Of a stretch of 64,000 nt of DNA, positions 16,872 through 26,251 are shown piece after piece. Numbering within the stretch: the stretch's first letter is position 1; every line of letters starts with the position of its first letter. Origin of the DNA: Hyphomicrobiales bacterium (lineage in GTDB: Bacteria > Pseudomonadota > Alphaproteobacteria > Rhizobiales > Rhizobiaceae); assembly GCA_900466945.1 (NCBI GenBank), contig UBNV01000010.1, positions 310,001 to 374,000 on the forward strand, read 5' to 3'. The notes below the pieces were generated by a model. It was not told where the DNA came from. It saw only the letters and a list, made by a program, of their open reading frames with translations, and ran no database searches. The position numbers and the translations under genes were made by a program.

Positions 16872-17768
16872 ATGAAATCGACGCCGCTCGGCTATATCTT
16901 CACCTTCCTCGCCTTTTCCGTCTTCGCCATTCAGGACGGCCTTTCCAAGCATCTGGGCGAAACGCATTCGCCGGTGCAGGTGGCCATGGTGCGCTACTGG
17001 GCCTTCGTCGCCTTCGCGCTGTTTCTGGCGATGCGGTCGTCCGGTGGCCTGAGTGTCGCGGTCAACACGAAGCGGCCGTTTCTGCAAATCCTCAGGGGCC
17101 TTCTGCTTTTCACACAGATCCTGATCTCGATCGTGGCCTTCACGCAGGTGGGACTTGCCCAGAGCCAGGCTATCTTCGCGGCCGGGCCGATCTTCGTCGC
17201 GCTCCTCTCCATGCCGATCCTCGGGGAAAAGGTCGGCTGGCGGCGCTGGACCGCGATCCTTTTTGGCCTTGTTGGCGTGGTGATCATGCTGGCGCCCAGC
17301 GGCGACGGCTTCAATTCCTATATCTGGCTGCCGTTGATATGCGCGGTGCTCGGCGCGATCTACGGGATTGCCACACGTCTCGTCAGTCGCGACGATCAGC
17401 CTTCGACCAGCTTCTTCTATTTGGCGATCGTCGGCTTCATCGGCTCGAACCTGCTCGGTCCCTTCTTCTGGACACCGTTCACGCCGGCCGGCTGGGGCCT
17501 GATGCTCGGCCTCTGCTGCACCGGCATCGTCGGGCATCTGGCTCTGATCAAGGCCTATGAAAATCTCGATGCCGTGATCGTCCAGCCGATCTCCTACTGG
17601 CAGCTCGTGCTGGGTGCAATGATTGCGGTAACAGTGTTCGGCGAGGTCCTGCGCTGGAACACGGTGGTCGGTGCCGTCATCGTCGTCGGCGCCGGGCTTT
17701 TTACCGTCTGGCGGGAATGGGTGGTGTCGCGTAGGGCCAGGCGCGCCGAAGAAGAGGCGCGGGTCTAG
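16872..17768 (+). CDS. DMT-superfamily (EamA) transporter
   Basis: The product has 298 residues with about ten hydrophobic helices in two EamA repeats (residues 5-140 and 150-285). Conserved features include the first-helix segment FLAFSVFAIQDGLSKHL and VVIMLAP at the end of the first repeat. Such proteins export metabolites or amino acids; the substrate is not predictable. The ATG at 16872 begins a natural first helix; the open frame upstream is antisense to the LysR gene. Its stop overlaps the stop of sitD by four bases (convergent). Confidence 0.85.
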   Translation: MKSTPLGYIFTFLAFSVFAIQDGLSKHLGETHSPVQVAMVRYWAFVAFALFLAMRSSGGLSVAVNTKRPFLQILRGLLLFTQILISIVAFTQVGLAQSQAIFAAGPIFVALLSMPILGEKVGWRRWTAILFGLVGVVIMLAPSGDGFNSYIWLPLICAVLGAIYGIATRLVSRDDQPSTSFFYLAIVGFIGSNLLGPFFWTPFTPAGWGLMLGLCCTGIVGHLALIKAYENLDAVIVQPISYWQLVLGAMIAVTVFGEVLRWNTVVGAVIVVGAGLFTVWREWVVSRRARRAEEEARV

Positions 17769-18607
17769 GCGCTGGCTTCCGTATTCCGGTTGCGGATCTG
17801 CCCGATCAGGAAGGTCACGATAAAGATCCCGCTCATGATCAGGACGATGGTCGGGGCGGGAGCGCTGTCGATGAAGAAGCTGAGATAGATGCCACCCAGC
17901 GAGGACGAGACCGCGACCGCGACCGCGGTGACCAGCATGGTCCCGTAGCGCTTCGTCACCAGGAAGGCGATAGCGCCGGGGGCAACCAGCATCGCGACCG
18001 AGAGGATGATCCCGACAGCCTTCAGCGCGCCGACGACGACGAGGGAGAGCACGGCGAGCTGGCCGTAATGCAGCAGGCGCACCGAGAGACCGATGGCCTG
18101 CGCATGCTGCGGATCGAAGGCGTGGACGAGCAGGTCCTTGCGCAGGAGGATCAGAAAGAGCGTGGCAAAGAGGGCGATGAGGCCGGTTTCGATCAGATCC
18201 GACGGCAGGAGGCCTAGCATGTCGCCGAAGAGGATGTGGTCAAGGTGGACGGAGCTTTCGACCTGCACATAGAGCACGAGGCCGAGGCCGAACATGCCGG
18301 AAAAGACAATGCCCAGCACCGTGTCTTCCTTGATCCGACTGTTCTCCTTGATGAAGCCGGTGAGGAGCGCGCAGACGAGGCCGGCGATGAAGGCGCCGAT
18401 GGCGAGCGGAATGCCGGCGATATAGGCGATGACGACGCCCGGCAGTACGGCATGGGAGACGGCGTCGCCCATCAGGGACCAGCCTTTCAACACTAGCAGG
18501 CAGGATAGCAGCGCCATAGGGATGGCTATCATCAGGGTGACCACGAAGGCCGACTGCATGAAGGGCAATTGGAAAGGCAGGACCGCGAGTTCGAGGGTTT
18601 CGCTCAT
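17765..18607 (-). CDS. sitD: Manganese/iron ABC transporter permease
   Basis: This 280-residue ABC-3 family permease has about eight hydrophobic segments and the family motifs KGWSLMGDAVSHAVLPGV near residue 42 and FGDMLGLLP. It starts inside the sitC stop (ATGA overlap at 18604-18607) and ends the operon. With SitC it forms the membrane channel. Convergent overlap with the DMT gene leaves no room for a terminator. Confidence 0.92.
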   Translation of the reverse strand: MSETLELAVLPFQLPFMQSAFVVTLMIAIPMALLSCLLVLKGWSLMGDAVSHAVLPGVVIAYIAGIPLAIGAFIAGLVCALLTGFIKENSRIKEDTVLGIVFSGMFGLGLVLYVQVESSVHLDHILFGDMLGLLPSDLIETGLIALFATLFLILLRKDLLVHAFDPQHAQAIGLSVRLLHYGQLAVLSLVVVGALKAVGIILSVAMLVAPGAIAFLVTKRYGTMLVTAVAVAVSSSLGGIYLSFFIDSAPAPTIVLIMSGIFIVTFLIGQIRNRNTEASA

Positions 18608-19512
18608 GCGGGCCGCTCCTCGTGCAAGCGCTGTGGCTCTGGCGATAGTGCCGACACCGATGGCTCCAGCGCTTCGCGGGCGCGGCTGCGGGCGGCGAGC
18701 AGGCCGTGCTTCGGGGCGAACAGGAAGGCTGCGAGGAAGATCAGGGTCTGCAGGACGACGATGATGCCGCCGGTCGCGCCGTCGAGGAAGTAGCTCGCAT
18801 AGGCGCCGACGAAGCTGGTGCCGGCACCGATGGCAAGTGCCATGATGATCAGACGCTGGAAGCGGTCGGTCAGCAGGTAAGCTGTAGCGCCCGGCGTCAC
18901 GACCATGGCGATGACGAGGAAGGCGCCGACGGTCTGCATCGCGGCAACCGTGGAGGCTGCAAGCAGGGTGAAGAAGATCACCTTGAGGCGTTCGGGTTTG
19001 AGGCCGATCGAGCGGGCATGGTTCTCGTCAAAGAAGGTGACCATCAGGTCCTTCCATTTCAGCGTCAGGATGAGAAGGCTTACGCCGCCGATCAGGACCA
19101 GCTGCAGCGTGTCGGCGGGCGTGATCGCAAGGATATTGCCGAGCACGATGGTCTTTATGTCGATCGAGACGGGCGAGATCGAGACCATGAAAAGGCCGAG
19201 CCCGAAGAAAGAGGTGAAGATCAGGCCAATGATCGCATCTTCCTTGAGCTTGGTTCGCTGATTGAGGAAGAGGATGGCAAAGGCCGCCAGACCGCCCGAC
19301 AGGAAGGCGCCAAAGGCGAAGGGCAGGCCCAGCATATAGGCGCCTGCAACGCCCGGCACGATGGCATGGGAGAGGGCGTCGCCGATCAGCGACCAGCCCT
19401 TGAGCATGAGATAGGCGGAGAGAAAGCCGCAGACGCCACCGACGAGTGCGCTCACCAGAATAGCGTTGCGCATGTAATCATAGGTGAAAGGCTCAGCCAG
19501 GGTCGCGAGCAT
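18604..19512 (-). CDS. sitC: Manganese/iron ABC transporter permease
   Basis: ATG 19510-19512 follows CAGGAG and gives 302 residues. It is an ABC-3 permease with the signature [29 protein letters not shown] and a hydrophilic C-terminal tail of about 35 residues. It overlaps sitB by 20 bp. A longer frame upstream is antisense-like sequence within sitB. It pairs with SitD, with which it shares fold and motifs. Confidence 0.92.
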   Translation of the reverse strand: MLATLAEPFTYDYMRNAILVSALVGGVCGFLSAYLMLKGWSLIGDALSHAIVPGVAGAYMLGLPFAFGAFLSGGLAAFAILFLNQRTKLKEDAIIGLIFTSFFGLGLFMVSISPVSIDIKTIVLGNILAITPADTLQLVLIGGVSLLILTLKWKDLMVTFFDENHARSIGLKPERLKVIFFTLLAASTVAAMQTVGAFLVIAMVVTPGATAYLLTDRFQRLIIMALAIGAGTSFVGAYASYFLDGATGGIIVVLQTLIFLAAFLFAPKHGLLAARSRAREALEPSVSALSPEPQRLHEERPA

Positions 19513-20380
19513 CGGCGGCTCCTGGTTTAGGCTGGCCATAGATGACGAAAGGACGTTCGTCATCGGTGATGACGGTGACCTCGCGGCCGTCATCGTCGTC
19601 GTGCAGATCGCGGCCGGCCAGCACGAAGTGGCGTAGCGCGCCGCCGAATGCAGTCTTGAGGTTTTCTTCGGTGAAGGTGTCTTCGGTCTTGCCGGAGGCA
19701 ATCACGGTTCCCTTGACGAAGATGGTGCGGTCACAGAAGTCGGGCACGCTACCAAGATTGTGGGTCGAGACCAGCATGACCCGCCCTTCCGCGCGCAGGT
19801 CCTTCATCAGGCCGATGATCTGTTCCTCGGTGGTCACATCGACGCCGGTGAAAGGTTCGTCGAGCAGGATCACTTGGCCTTCCTGGGCGAGCGCCCGGGC
19901 GAGGAAGACGCGCTTGCGCTGACCGCCGGAGAGCTCGCCGATCTGGCGTTTGCGATAGTCGCCCATTCCGACGCGGGCGAGCGCTTCGTCAACCAGCTGG
20001 TGATCGCGCTTCGAAGGGATGCGCAGGAAGTTCATGTGGCCGTAGCGGCCCATCATGACAACGTCTTCGACGAGCACCGGGAAGTTCCAGTCGACTTCTT
20101 CCGCCTGGGGCACATAAGCGACGAGATTTTCTCGCAGCGCCTGCTTGACGCTCATGCCGAGCACCCGGATTTCGCCTGAGGCAACCGGCACGAAGCCCAT
20201 GATCGCCTTGAAAAGCGTCGACTTGCCGGCGCCGTTGACGCCGACAAGGGCGGTGATGGTTCCGGGGGGGATGGCGAAGCTCGCTTGACGCAGGGCGGTG
20301 TGGCCATTGCGATAGGTGACCGTCACGTCCTCTGCGGCGATGCCCTCCCGGTTGCGTCTGGTGCCCGATCCCATGATCAT
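19493..20380 (-). CDS. sitB: Manganese/iron ABC transporter ATP-binding protein
   Basis: The 295-residue product shows Walker [10 protein letters not shown], signature LSGGQRKRV, Walker [13 protein letters not shown] and switch His in STHNLG. The 40-residue C-terminal extension is rich in Asp/Arg ([13 protein letters not shown]) and is absent from minimal ATPases of the family. The ATG at 20378-20380 overlaps the sitA stop, and a second ATG lies two codons later. It drives manganese (and possibly iron) import. Confidence 0.93.
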   Translation of the reverse strand: MIMGSGTRRNREGIAAEDVTVTYRNGHTALRQASFAIPPGTITALVGVNGAGKSTLFKAIMGFVPVASGEIRVLGMSVKQALRENLVAYVPQAEEVDWNFPVLVEDVVMMGRYGHMNFLRIPSKRDHQLVDEALARVGMGDYRKRQIGELSGGQRKRVFLARALAQEGQVILLDEPFTGVDVTTEEQIIGLMKDLRAEGRVMLVSTHNLGSVPDFCDRTIFVKGTVIASGKTEDTFTEENLKTAFGGALRHFVLAGRDLHDDDDGREVTVITDDERPFVIYGQPKPGAADARDPG

Positions 20381-21270
20381 CCGGCAAATCCCTTCACGAT
20401 GGTCGAGACCGTCACCTTCAAGAGATCCAGATAGGTCGGGACCGGACCGTCCGGCTCGCTGAGCGAATCCACATAGAGGATGCCGCCATAGCGGGCTCCG
20501 GTTTCCGCGGCGACTTGGCTGGCCGGCTTGTCGGAGACGGTGCTCTCAGAGAATACGACGGGGATCTTGTTTTCGATCACCTGGTCAACGACCGCCTTGA
20601 CCTGCTGGGGCGTGCCCTGGCTGTCGGCATTGATCGGCCAGAGGTAGAGTTCCTTCATGCCGAGATCGCGGGCAAGGTAAGAGAAGGCGCCTTCGCTGGT
20701 CACGAGGAAGCGGGCGTCTTCGGGGATCTTGGCGATCTCCGCCTTCATCGGTTCGATTTCGGCGCTGATCTTCTGCGAATAGGTGCGGGCATTCGCTTCG
20801 TAAATCGCGGCATTGGCGGGATCGATGTCGGTCAGCGCCTTGCGGATGTTCTCGACATAGATGAGCGCGTTTTCAGGCGACATCCAGGCGTGGGGATTGG
20901 GTTTGCCGTCATAGGCGCCGCCGGCGATGCCCATTGGCTCGATGCCGTCGCTGACGGTGACGGTTGGGACGCCACCCAGATTGGCGAGGAATTTTTCGAA
21001 CCAGGCCTCGAGGTTCAACCCGTTGCGCAGGACGAGATCGGCGTCGCGTGCCTTTAAAATGTCGCGCGGTGTCGGCTGGTAGCCGTGGATCTCGGCGCCG
21101 GGCTTGGTGATGCTCTCCACGGTCGCGGCATCACCGGCGACGTTCTGCGCAATGTCGGCAATCACGGTGAAGGTCGTCACGACCTTGGGCTTGTCGTCAG
21201 CAAGGGCCGTGCTCGGCAGCAGGAGCGCCAGGGCGAAGAGACGGGAGGCAAGCTTCGAGACCATGTTCAT
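20377..21270 (-). CDS. sitA: Periplasmic manganese/iron-binding protein
   Basis: The 297-residue protein has a signal peptide (residues 1-24, cut near ALA-DD) and the cluster A-I metal-binding fold. The four metal ligands are visible: His62 ([10 protein letters not shown]), His127 (NPHAWMSP), Glu193 (TSEGAFSY) and Asp268 (YVDSLSE). His/His/Glu/Asp is the Mn/Fe set; zinc-binding members normally have a third His and a His-rich loop, absent here. It is the first gene of sitABCD and lies behind a promoter with two Mur-like boxes. Confidence 0.94.
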   Translation of the reverse strand: MNMVSKLASRLFALALLLPSTALADDKPKVVTTFTVIADIAQNVAGDAATVESITKPGAEIHGYQPTPRDILKARDADLVLRNGLNLEAWFEKFLANLGGVPTVTVSDGIEPMGIAGGAYDGKPNPHAWMSPENALIYVENIRKALTDIDPANAAIYEANARTYSQKISAEIEPMKAEIAKIPEDARFLVTSEGAFSYLARDLGMKELYLWPINADSQGTPQQVKAVVDQVIENKIPVVFSESTVSDKPASQVAAETGARYGGILYVDSLSEPDGPVPTYLDLLKVTVSTIVKGFAG

Positions 21271-21278
21271 TCCTGTTC

Positions 21279-21348
21279 TTGCAACTCATTCGCATTAAAA
21301 TCTATAGCGCTTCTCGCCGATGTCAACGCTCTTGCAAATCATTTGCAA
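21279..21348 (-). promoter_or_regulatory. sitA promoter with two Mur/Fur-type boxes
   Basis: On the minus strand TTGACA (21321-21326) and TAGATT (21299-21304) are 16 bp apart. A perfect 8-1-8 palindrome TTGCAAATCATTTGCAA lies at 21332-21348, just upstream of the -35. A degenerate copy TTGCAACTCATTCGCAT lies at 21279-21295, downstream of the -10. Their centres are 53 bp apart, about five helical turns. In rhizobia sit operons are repressed by Mur, the manganese-responsive Fur protein, so this is its likely site. Confidence 0.75.
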
Positions 21349-21475
21349 AAAGCACTGCTGAACAGATGTGCCGGAACTGGAAAGGCCGGGTTAAAGGTTC
21401 CGCAAGGAGAGGGGCGTATGGTGGCTGTCAGTATTGCGTAAACAGTCGGGACGGTGTCATGGCGGAGTTCCAAGC

Positions 21476-23026
21476 GTGAAGGTGCCGAAGATCCACCTTT
21501 CACGAAAGCTCATGCTGGTTTTGGGCGGGGTTCTCGTGACCCTCGGTGGCACGGGTGCGGCCGCCGTCTATATCGGCGCAGACACATTGCTTGGCCCTTC
21601 CTATGCCGAATTGAACGGGCTCGAATGCACCGAGGTCACCTCGGTCGAAATCCACAAGAAGGACCGTTTCTGGGTCCGCACGTTCGTCACGACCAATGAG
21701 CCCGGCGACGGGCTGACGCGCGTCAAGACGGCGCTGCGCGTGGCCAAGGCGGTGCAGGAAACGAAGAAAGCCGATCTGGTGCAGGTCGTTGTGCTGGACG
21801 CGAACGGTCCGAAGGATCGTTCCGGCATGCGCGGTCGCGCCGTAGGCGCCGATGTCGTTTATGTCCCGGACCCGGCCCATGTGCCTGAGGAAGTCTCGGC
21901 GCGTGTGTTCACGGCGCGTTACGTCGATGGTCTTGCCGCGCCGAATGGCCAGTTCTTCGGCGATCGGATCGACATGCTCGAAGCCGATATCGAAGGTCTT
22001 GTCGCGAAGCTGAACGACCAGACCGATTGCGTAAAGGCGGAAGTCGTCGTGCCGGAAGGCGATGGTCATGGCGCCCCGGCGGCGGGGCACGGGGAGAAGG
22101 CGGCCGACGGCCACGGCGGAAGCGATGGTCACGGCGCGGCCCCGGCCGATGGTCACGGCGAAGCGCCCGCTGAAGGACACGGCGAGGCGCCAGCCGGCGA
22201 GCATGGCGAGGAGACGCCGGTTGCGGAACATGGTGCGGAGGCAAGCAAGGGCTGGATGGCCTCGCTGATGGGCATGGTCGGTCTCGGCGGCGACGAAGCG
22301 CCTGCCGAGGGTCACGCTGCCCCGGCGGATGGTCATGCCGCGCCCGCCGATGGCCATGGTGCCGTGGCCGAGGGTCACGAGGCGCCGGCCGAGGATCATG
22401 CGGAGCCGGTTGCTGTCGCCCATGGAGACGCAGGCTCTGGCGAGACGCATGGAGACGCGGCGACCGAACATGCTGCAACGGATCCTGCCGCGCATGGTGA
22501 GGAACCGGCTGCCGATGCGGGGCATGCGGCTGCGCCCGAGCATGGGGCAGAACAGGTCGCGCACACCGAAGAGAAGCCCGCTGTCGTCGATGAGGCTGCT
22601 GCCCATAGCGCGGATGAAAGCAGCCACGACGGTGCGGTCGAACAAGCCGATGGCCATGACGCTGCTGCCATTGAGACGACGGTAGCCGAAGAGGCGCCCG
22701 CCGAAGGCGACGGCTGGTTCTCATCGCTGAAGAACATGGTTGGGCTTGGCGATTCCAAGGAGGAGGCGCCCGTCGCCGATGTTGCCGCTGAAGCCAAGCC
22801 CGCCGAGGGTTCGGATGGTGCCAAGAGTGCCGACCACGGGGCTGCCTGGCTCGAGAAGATGCGGGCACAGCCGATCGCGCCAGAGGGTACGGGTGCTGCC
22901 GCGGCGGTAACGAAGCCGGAAGAGCATGGTGCTGCGACAGACGCGCATGTGCCGGCCGAGGACGAGTCAATCCTGCCGCCCAAGGCAAAGGCCAAGGGCG
23001 ACGAGCATGCCAAGGCCGATCACTGA
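21476..23026 (+). CDS. Membrane-anchored protein with long His/Gly/Ala/Glu-rich tail
   Basis: GTG at 21476 after a GGAG gives 516 residues; no ATG precedes the hydrophobic segment. Residues about 10-35 form one membrane anchor (LMLVLGGVLVTLGGTGAAAVYIG). A folded domain of about 150 residues follows with two Cys (LECTEV, TDCVKAE). From about residue 195 the chain is low complexity with many GHG, DGH, EGH and EHG steps, acidic throughout. Two copies of a W-(6)-MVGLG module interrupt it (KGWMASLMGMVGLGG and DGWFSSLKNMVGLGD). His next to acidic residues suggests weak metal binding. It diverges from sitABCD and may share its Mur-controlled region. Function unknown. Confidence 0.75.
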   Translation: MKVPKIHLSRKLMLVLGGVLVTLGGTGAAAVYIGADTLLGPSYAELNGLECTEVTSVEIHKKDRFWVRTFVTTNEPGDGLTRVKTALRVAKAVQETKKADLVQVVVLDANGPKDRSGMRGRAVGADVVYVPDPAHVPEEVSARVFTARYVDGLAAPNGQFFGDRIDMLEADIEGLVAKLNDQTDCVKAEVVVPEGDGHGAPAAGHGEKAADGHGGSDGHGAAPADGHGEAPAEGHGEAPAGEHGEETPVAEHGAEASKGWMASLMGMVGLGGDEAPAEGHAAPADGHAAPADGHGAVAEGHEAPAEDHAEPVAVAHGDAGSGETHGDAATEHAATDPAAHGEEPAADAGHAAAPEHGAEQVAHTEEKPAVVDEAAAHSADESSHDGAVEQADGHDAAAIETTVAEEAPAEGDGWFSSLKNMVGLGDSKEEAPVADVAAEAKPAEGSDGAKSADHGAAWLEKMRAQPIAPEGTGAAAAVTKPEEHGAATDAHVPAEDESILPPKAKAKGDEHAKADH

Positions 23027-23076
23027 TCGCTGACATTGCCTAGGCACCACGCGCTCAACTAGCGGCCAAGAAACAC

Positions 23077-23106
23077 AAAAGCCTCGGTCCTGAAGACCGG
23101 GGCTTT
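23077..23106. terminator. Bidirectional rho-independent terminator
   Basis: AAAAGCCTCGGTC pairs with GACCGGGGCTTTT around CTGAA, with A/T runs on both sides. It lies between the convergent His-rich gene and lysS and can serve both. Confidence 0.85.
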
Positions 23107-23128
23107 TGCATGTGATGGTTATACTTGC

Positions 23129-24625
23129 TCAATCGTTGCGGTTGCGGCGCGCCGGGAAGAGGATGACGTCGCGGATCGACGGGGCGTTGGTGAGCAACAT
23201 GATCAGGCGGTCGACGCCGATGCCGAGGCCACCTGCGGGCGGCATGCCCTGGTCGATTGCATCAAGGAATTCGTCGTCCAGCTGCTTGTCCTTTTCGCCG
23301 CGCGAATGGGCCTGTTCGAGCTGCTCGACCATCCGTTTGCGCTGCTCTTCCGGGTCATTCAGTTCAGAGAAGGCGTTGCCGACTTCCCAGGCGTTGCAAT
23401 AGGTCTCGAAACGCTCGACGAGGCGCGGCTCGCCCGGGACTTCCTTGGCGAAGGGCGAGATGTCCTTGGGGAAATGCGTGACGTGGCTCGGCTGGATCAG
23501 CGTGCCCTCGACCTTTTCCTCGAAGATGAAGGCAAGGCATTCGCCCCAGGTCCAGTCCTTCTCGACGGCAAAGCCGGCGGCCTTGGCGGCGGTGCGGGCT
23601 TCCTCGTCGGTCTTCATTGCGAGGAAGTCGATGCCGGTTGCTTCCTTGACGGCGTCGGGCATGGGCACGCGCTTGAACGGGCCCTTGAAGGAGATTTCTT
23701 TATCACCGAAGGTGAGGTCGGTCGTGCCGTGGATGCTGATCGCGAGCGTCTCGAACATGCGCTCGACGAGACCCATGATGTCCTCGTAGTCGGCATAGGC
23801 CCAGTAGCATTCCATCATGGTGAATTCGGGATTGTGGCGGGTCGACACACCTTCGTTGCGGAAGTTGCGGTTGACCTCGAACACCTTGTCGGAGAGACCC
23901 GAGACCAGGGTGCGCTTCAGATAAAGTTCCGGCGCGATGCGCAGGTACATGTCCATCTTCAGCGTGTTGTGGTGGGTCTTGAAGGGCTCGGCTGTCGCGC
24001 CGCCATAGACAGTCTGCAGCATCGGTGTCTCGACTTCGAGGAAGCCTTCGGCCTCCATGAAGCGGCGGATGCCGGAGACGATCTTCGAGCGCTGCTGGAA
24101 GCGGAGCTTGGATTCCTCGTTGGTGAGGATGTCGAGATGGCGCTTGCGGTAGCGCAGCTCGATGTCGGCGAGGCCGTGATACTTCTCCGGCATGGGGAGC
24201 AGCGTCTTGGTCAGCATGGTGATTTCATGGGCGTTGATCGTCAGCTCGCCGCGCTTCGTACGGCGGACCTGGCCCGTGACGCCGATGATGTCGCCGAGGT
24301 CGATCATCGGCAGCAGCGCGCGGGCCTCTTCCGGGGTCGTGTCCTTGTGGGAGAAGATCTGGATCTTGCCCGAGGCGTCATGGATGTCCATGAACATGCC
24401 GGAATTGCGCGATGAATAAACGCGGCCGGCCACCGTGATGATGTCGTCCGACAGCTGGTCCAGCTCGAGGCCTGCGTATTTCTCAGCGCATTCCGCATTG
24501 GTCATCGTGCGATGGAAATGCGCCGGATAGACGTCACCGACCTTCTCACGCAGCAGGGCAAGCTTCTGACGGCGGACTTCCGTCGGGTCGGAGGAGAGGG
24601 CGGTTTCGGGTGTCTGTTCGGTCAT
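23129..24625 (-). CDS. lysS: Lysyl-tRNA synthetase, class II
   Basis: The 498-residue product has an N-terminal OB-fold anticodon-binding domain (about residues 60-175) and a class II catalytic core. Motif 2 appears as FRNEGVSTRHNPEFTMMECYWAY and motif 3 as GLGIGVDRLIML. It charges tRNA-Lys in the cytoplasm. It follows gltX in the same direction after a 168-bp gap filled by a palindromic element, so cotranscription is likely but not certain. AAGGCAG lies before the ATG. Confidence 0.95.
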   Translation of the reverse strand: MTEQTPETALSSDPTEVRRQKLALLREKVGDVYPAHFHRTMTNAECAEKYAGLELDQLSDDIITVAGRVYSSRNSGMFMDIHDASGKIQIFSHKDTTPEEARALLPMIDLGDIIGVTGQVRRTKRGELTINAHEITMLTKTLLPMPEKYHGLADIELRYRKRHLDILTNEESKLRFQQRSKIVSGIRRFMEAEGFLEVETPMLQTVYGGATAEPFKTHHNTLKMDMYLRIAPELYLKRTLVSGLSDKVFEVNRNFRNEGVSTRHNPEFTMMECYWAYADYEDIMGLVERMFETLAISIHGTTDLTFGDKEISFKGPFKRVPMPDAVKEATGIDFLAMKTDEEARTAAKAAGFAVEKDWTWGECLAFIFEEKVEGTLIQPSHVTHFPKDISPFAKEVPGEPRLVERFETYCNAWEVGNAFSELNDPEEQRKRMVEQLEQAHSRGEKDKQLDDEFLDAIDQGMPPAGGLGIGVDRLIMLLTNAPSIRDVILFPARRNRND

Positions 24626-24685
24626 CGTGTGTCTGCCTTTTGCGGCTGTGTTCGTTTTGGTTTGCCGGTGCGGCTTGCTCCGTCA

Positions 24686-24793
24686 ACCCTCCCCCTTCTG
24701 GGGAGGGTCGGAGCGAAGCGACGGGGAGGGGAGGCGTCTCGCTCGGGGCAAAACCCCTCCCCACCCCCTCCCCACAAGGGGGAGGGGCTACCC
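24686..24793. repeat. Palindromic intergenic mosaic element (RIME-like), copy 2
   Basis: The gltX-lysS gap holds CCCTCCCCCTT/GGGGAGGG near 24686-24708 and a perfect CCCCTCCCC-ACAA-GGGGGAGGGG hairpin at 24768-24788, with the spacer GGAGCGAAGCGACGGGGAGG. Same family as the copies near 14.4, 35.8 and 44.2 kb. Confidence 0.65.
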
Positions 24794-26251
24794 TCAGTTC
24801 TGCGCACCCGCCATCGACGTCAGCACCTGGATCGCGACCTTCAACCGCTGGCGCACGACCGAGCGGCCGAGCAGCGCCATCGAGTCAAACAGCGGCAGCG
24901 AACGCTGGCTGCCGGAGACGGCGACGAAGAGGGGCGGGGTGACGACACGGAGCTTCTTTTCCATGCGCTCGGAGATCGCGCGCAGCTCTTCCTCGATGGT
25001 TGTGACATTCCATTCGAGGATCTTTTCAAGATCCGCCTGAACGGTGGTGACGATTTCGAGTGTTTCGGCCGGGCTGGTCTTCAGGCCGCCAAAGGAGGCG
25101 GGCGTCAGGCCGACGTCGTTGGCGAGCAGGAAGCCGGCGAGCGGCGGGACTTCGCCAAGCTTGGTGACACGGCTCTGGGCGAGCTTCAGGCCTTCGACCA
25201 GGCGATCGTTTTCCATCGACCAGTCGAGCACGCGGGCGACGAAGTCTTCCGGCGACAGTTTTTCGCGCAGCCAGCGGCCGTTCAGCCAGTCGAGCTTCTG
25301 AATGTCGAAGATCGCGCCGGCCTTCGACAGGTTGTCGGGATCGAACTTGACGATCAGCTCTTCCATCGACAGAAGCTCTTCGCCTTCTGCGATCTGGATG
25401 AAGAACAGACCGAGGAAGTTCATCAGTGCTTCCGGCAGGTAGCCGAGGGCCGAGTAATAGGAGATCGAGGTCGGGTTCTTGCGCTTCGACAGCTTCGATT
25501 TGTCGTGATTGCGCATCAGCGACAGGTGCATGAAGACAGGCGGCTCGAGACCGAGATGCTTGTAGATCAGGATGTGCTTCGGCACGGATGCCAGCCACTC
25601 CTCGCCGCGGGCGACGTGGGTGATCTTCATCATGTGGTCGTCGACGACGTTGGCCATGTGGTAGGTCGGCATGCCGTCGCCCTTGAGCAATACCTGCATA
25701 TCGACGCTTTCCCACGGGATCGAGACGTCGCCATAGACGCCGTCGTGGAAATCGCAGGAGCCTTCGGTTGGTACCTTGAGGCGCACGACATGCGGCTCGC
25801 CGGCTTCAACGCGGGCGGTAACTTCCTCGGCCTTGATGTGCAGACACAGGCCGTCATAACCCGGGGGCTTGCCGGCCGCGCGCTGGGCTTCGCGCATGCT
25901 TTCCAGCCGCTCGGGCGTGCAGAAACAGCGGAAGGCGCCGCCATTGTCGAGCATCTTGTCGACGTAGGGACGGTAGAGGTCCTTGCGCTCGGACTGGCGG
26001 TACGGGCCATAGGGGCCGCCGACATCAGGACCTTCCGACCAGGTGAGCCCGGTCCATTTCAGAGCATCCAGCACCTTCTGCTCGAACTCGGCGGTTGAGC
26101 GGGTTGCGTCGGTGTCCTCGATGCGCAGGATGAACTCGCCGTTGAATTTCTTCGCGAAGAGGTAGTTGAACAGCGCGATATAGGCGGTGCCGACATGGGG
26201 CTCGCCGGTCGGGGAGGGTGCGATGCGGACGCGGACGCCGGAATTGGTCAT
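24794..26251 (-). CDS. gltX: Glutamyl-tRNA synthetase
   Basis: This 485-residue class I synthetase has the HIGH-type motif PSPTGEPHVGTAYIAL at residues 12-27 and the KMSKS-type motif KLSKRKN. Its length and single catalytic plus anticodon-binding layout are those of bacterial GltX. Alphaproteobacteria often hold two copies, the second charging tRNA-Gln for the amidotransferase route; this window does not tell which copy it is. It probably leads lysS in an operon. Confidence 0.94.
   Translation of the reverse strand: MTNSGVRVRIAPSPTGEPHVGTAYIALFNYLFAKKFNGEFILRIEDTDATRSTAEFEQKVLDALKWTGLTWSEGPDVGGPYGPYRQSERKDLYRPYVDKMLDNGGAFRCFCTPERLESMREAQRAAGKPPGYDGLCLHIKAEEVTARVEAGEPHVVRLKVPTEGSCDFHDGVYGDVSIPWESVDMQVLLKGDGMPTYHMANVVDDHMMKITHVARGEEWLASVPKHILIYKHLGLEPPVFMHLSLMRNHDKSKLSKRKNPTSISYYSALGYLPEALMNFLGLFFIQIAEGEELLSMEELIVKFDPDNLSKAGAIFDIQKLDWLNGRWLREKLSPEDFVARVLDWSMENDRLVEGLKLAQSRVTKLGEVPPLAGFLLANDVGLTPASFGGLKTSPAETLEIVTTVQADLEKILEWNVTTIEEELRAISERMEKKLRVVTPPLFVAVSGSQRSLPLFDSMALLGRSVVRQRLKVAIQVLTSMAGAQN

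Noticed and set aside
24512-26098. 528-codon plus-strand frame opposite gltX
   Set aside because: It is antisense to gltX, whose motifs are complete, and runs through the palindromic element.
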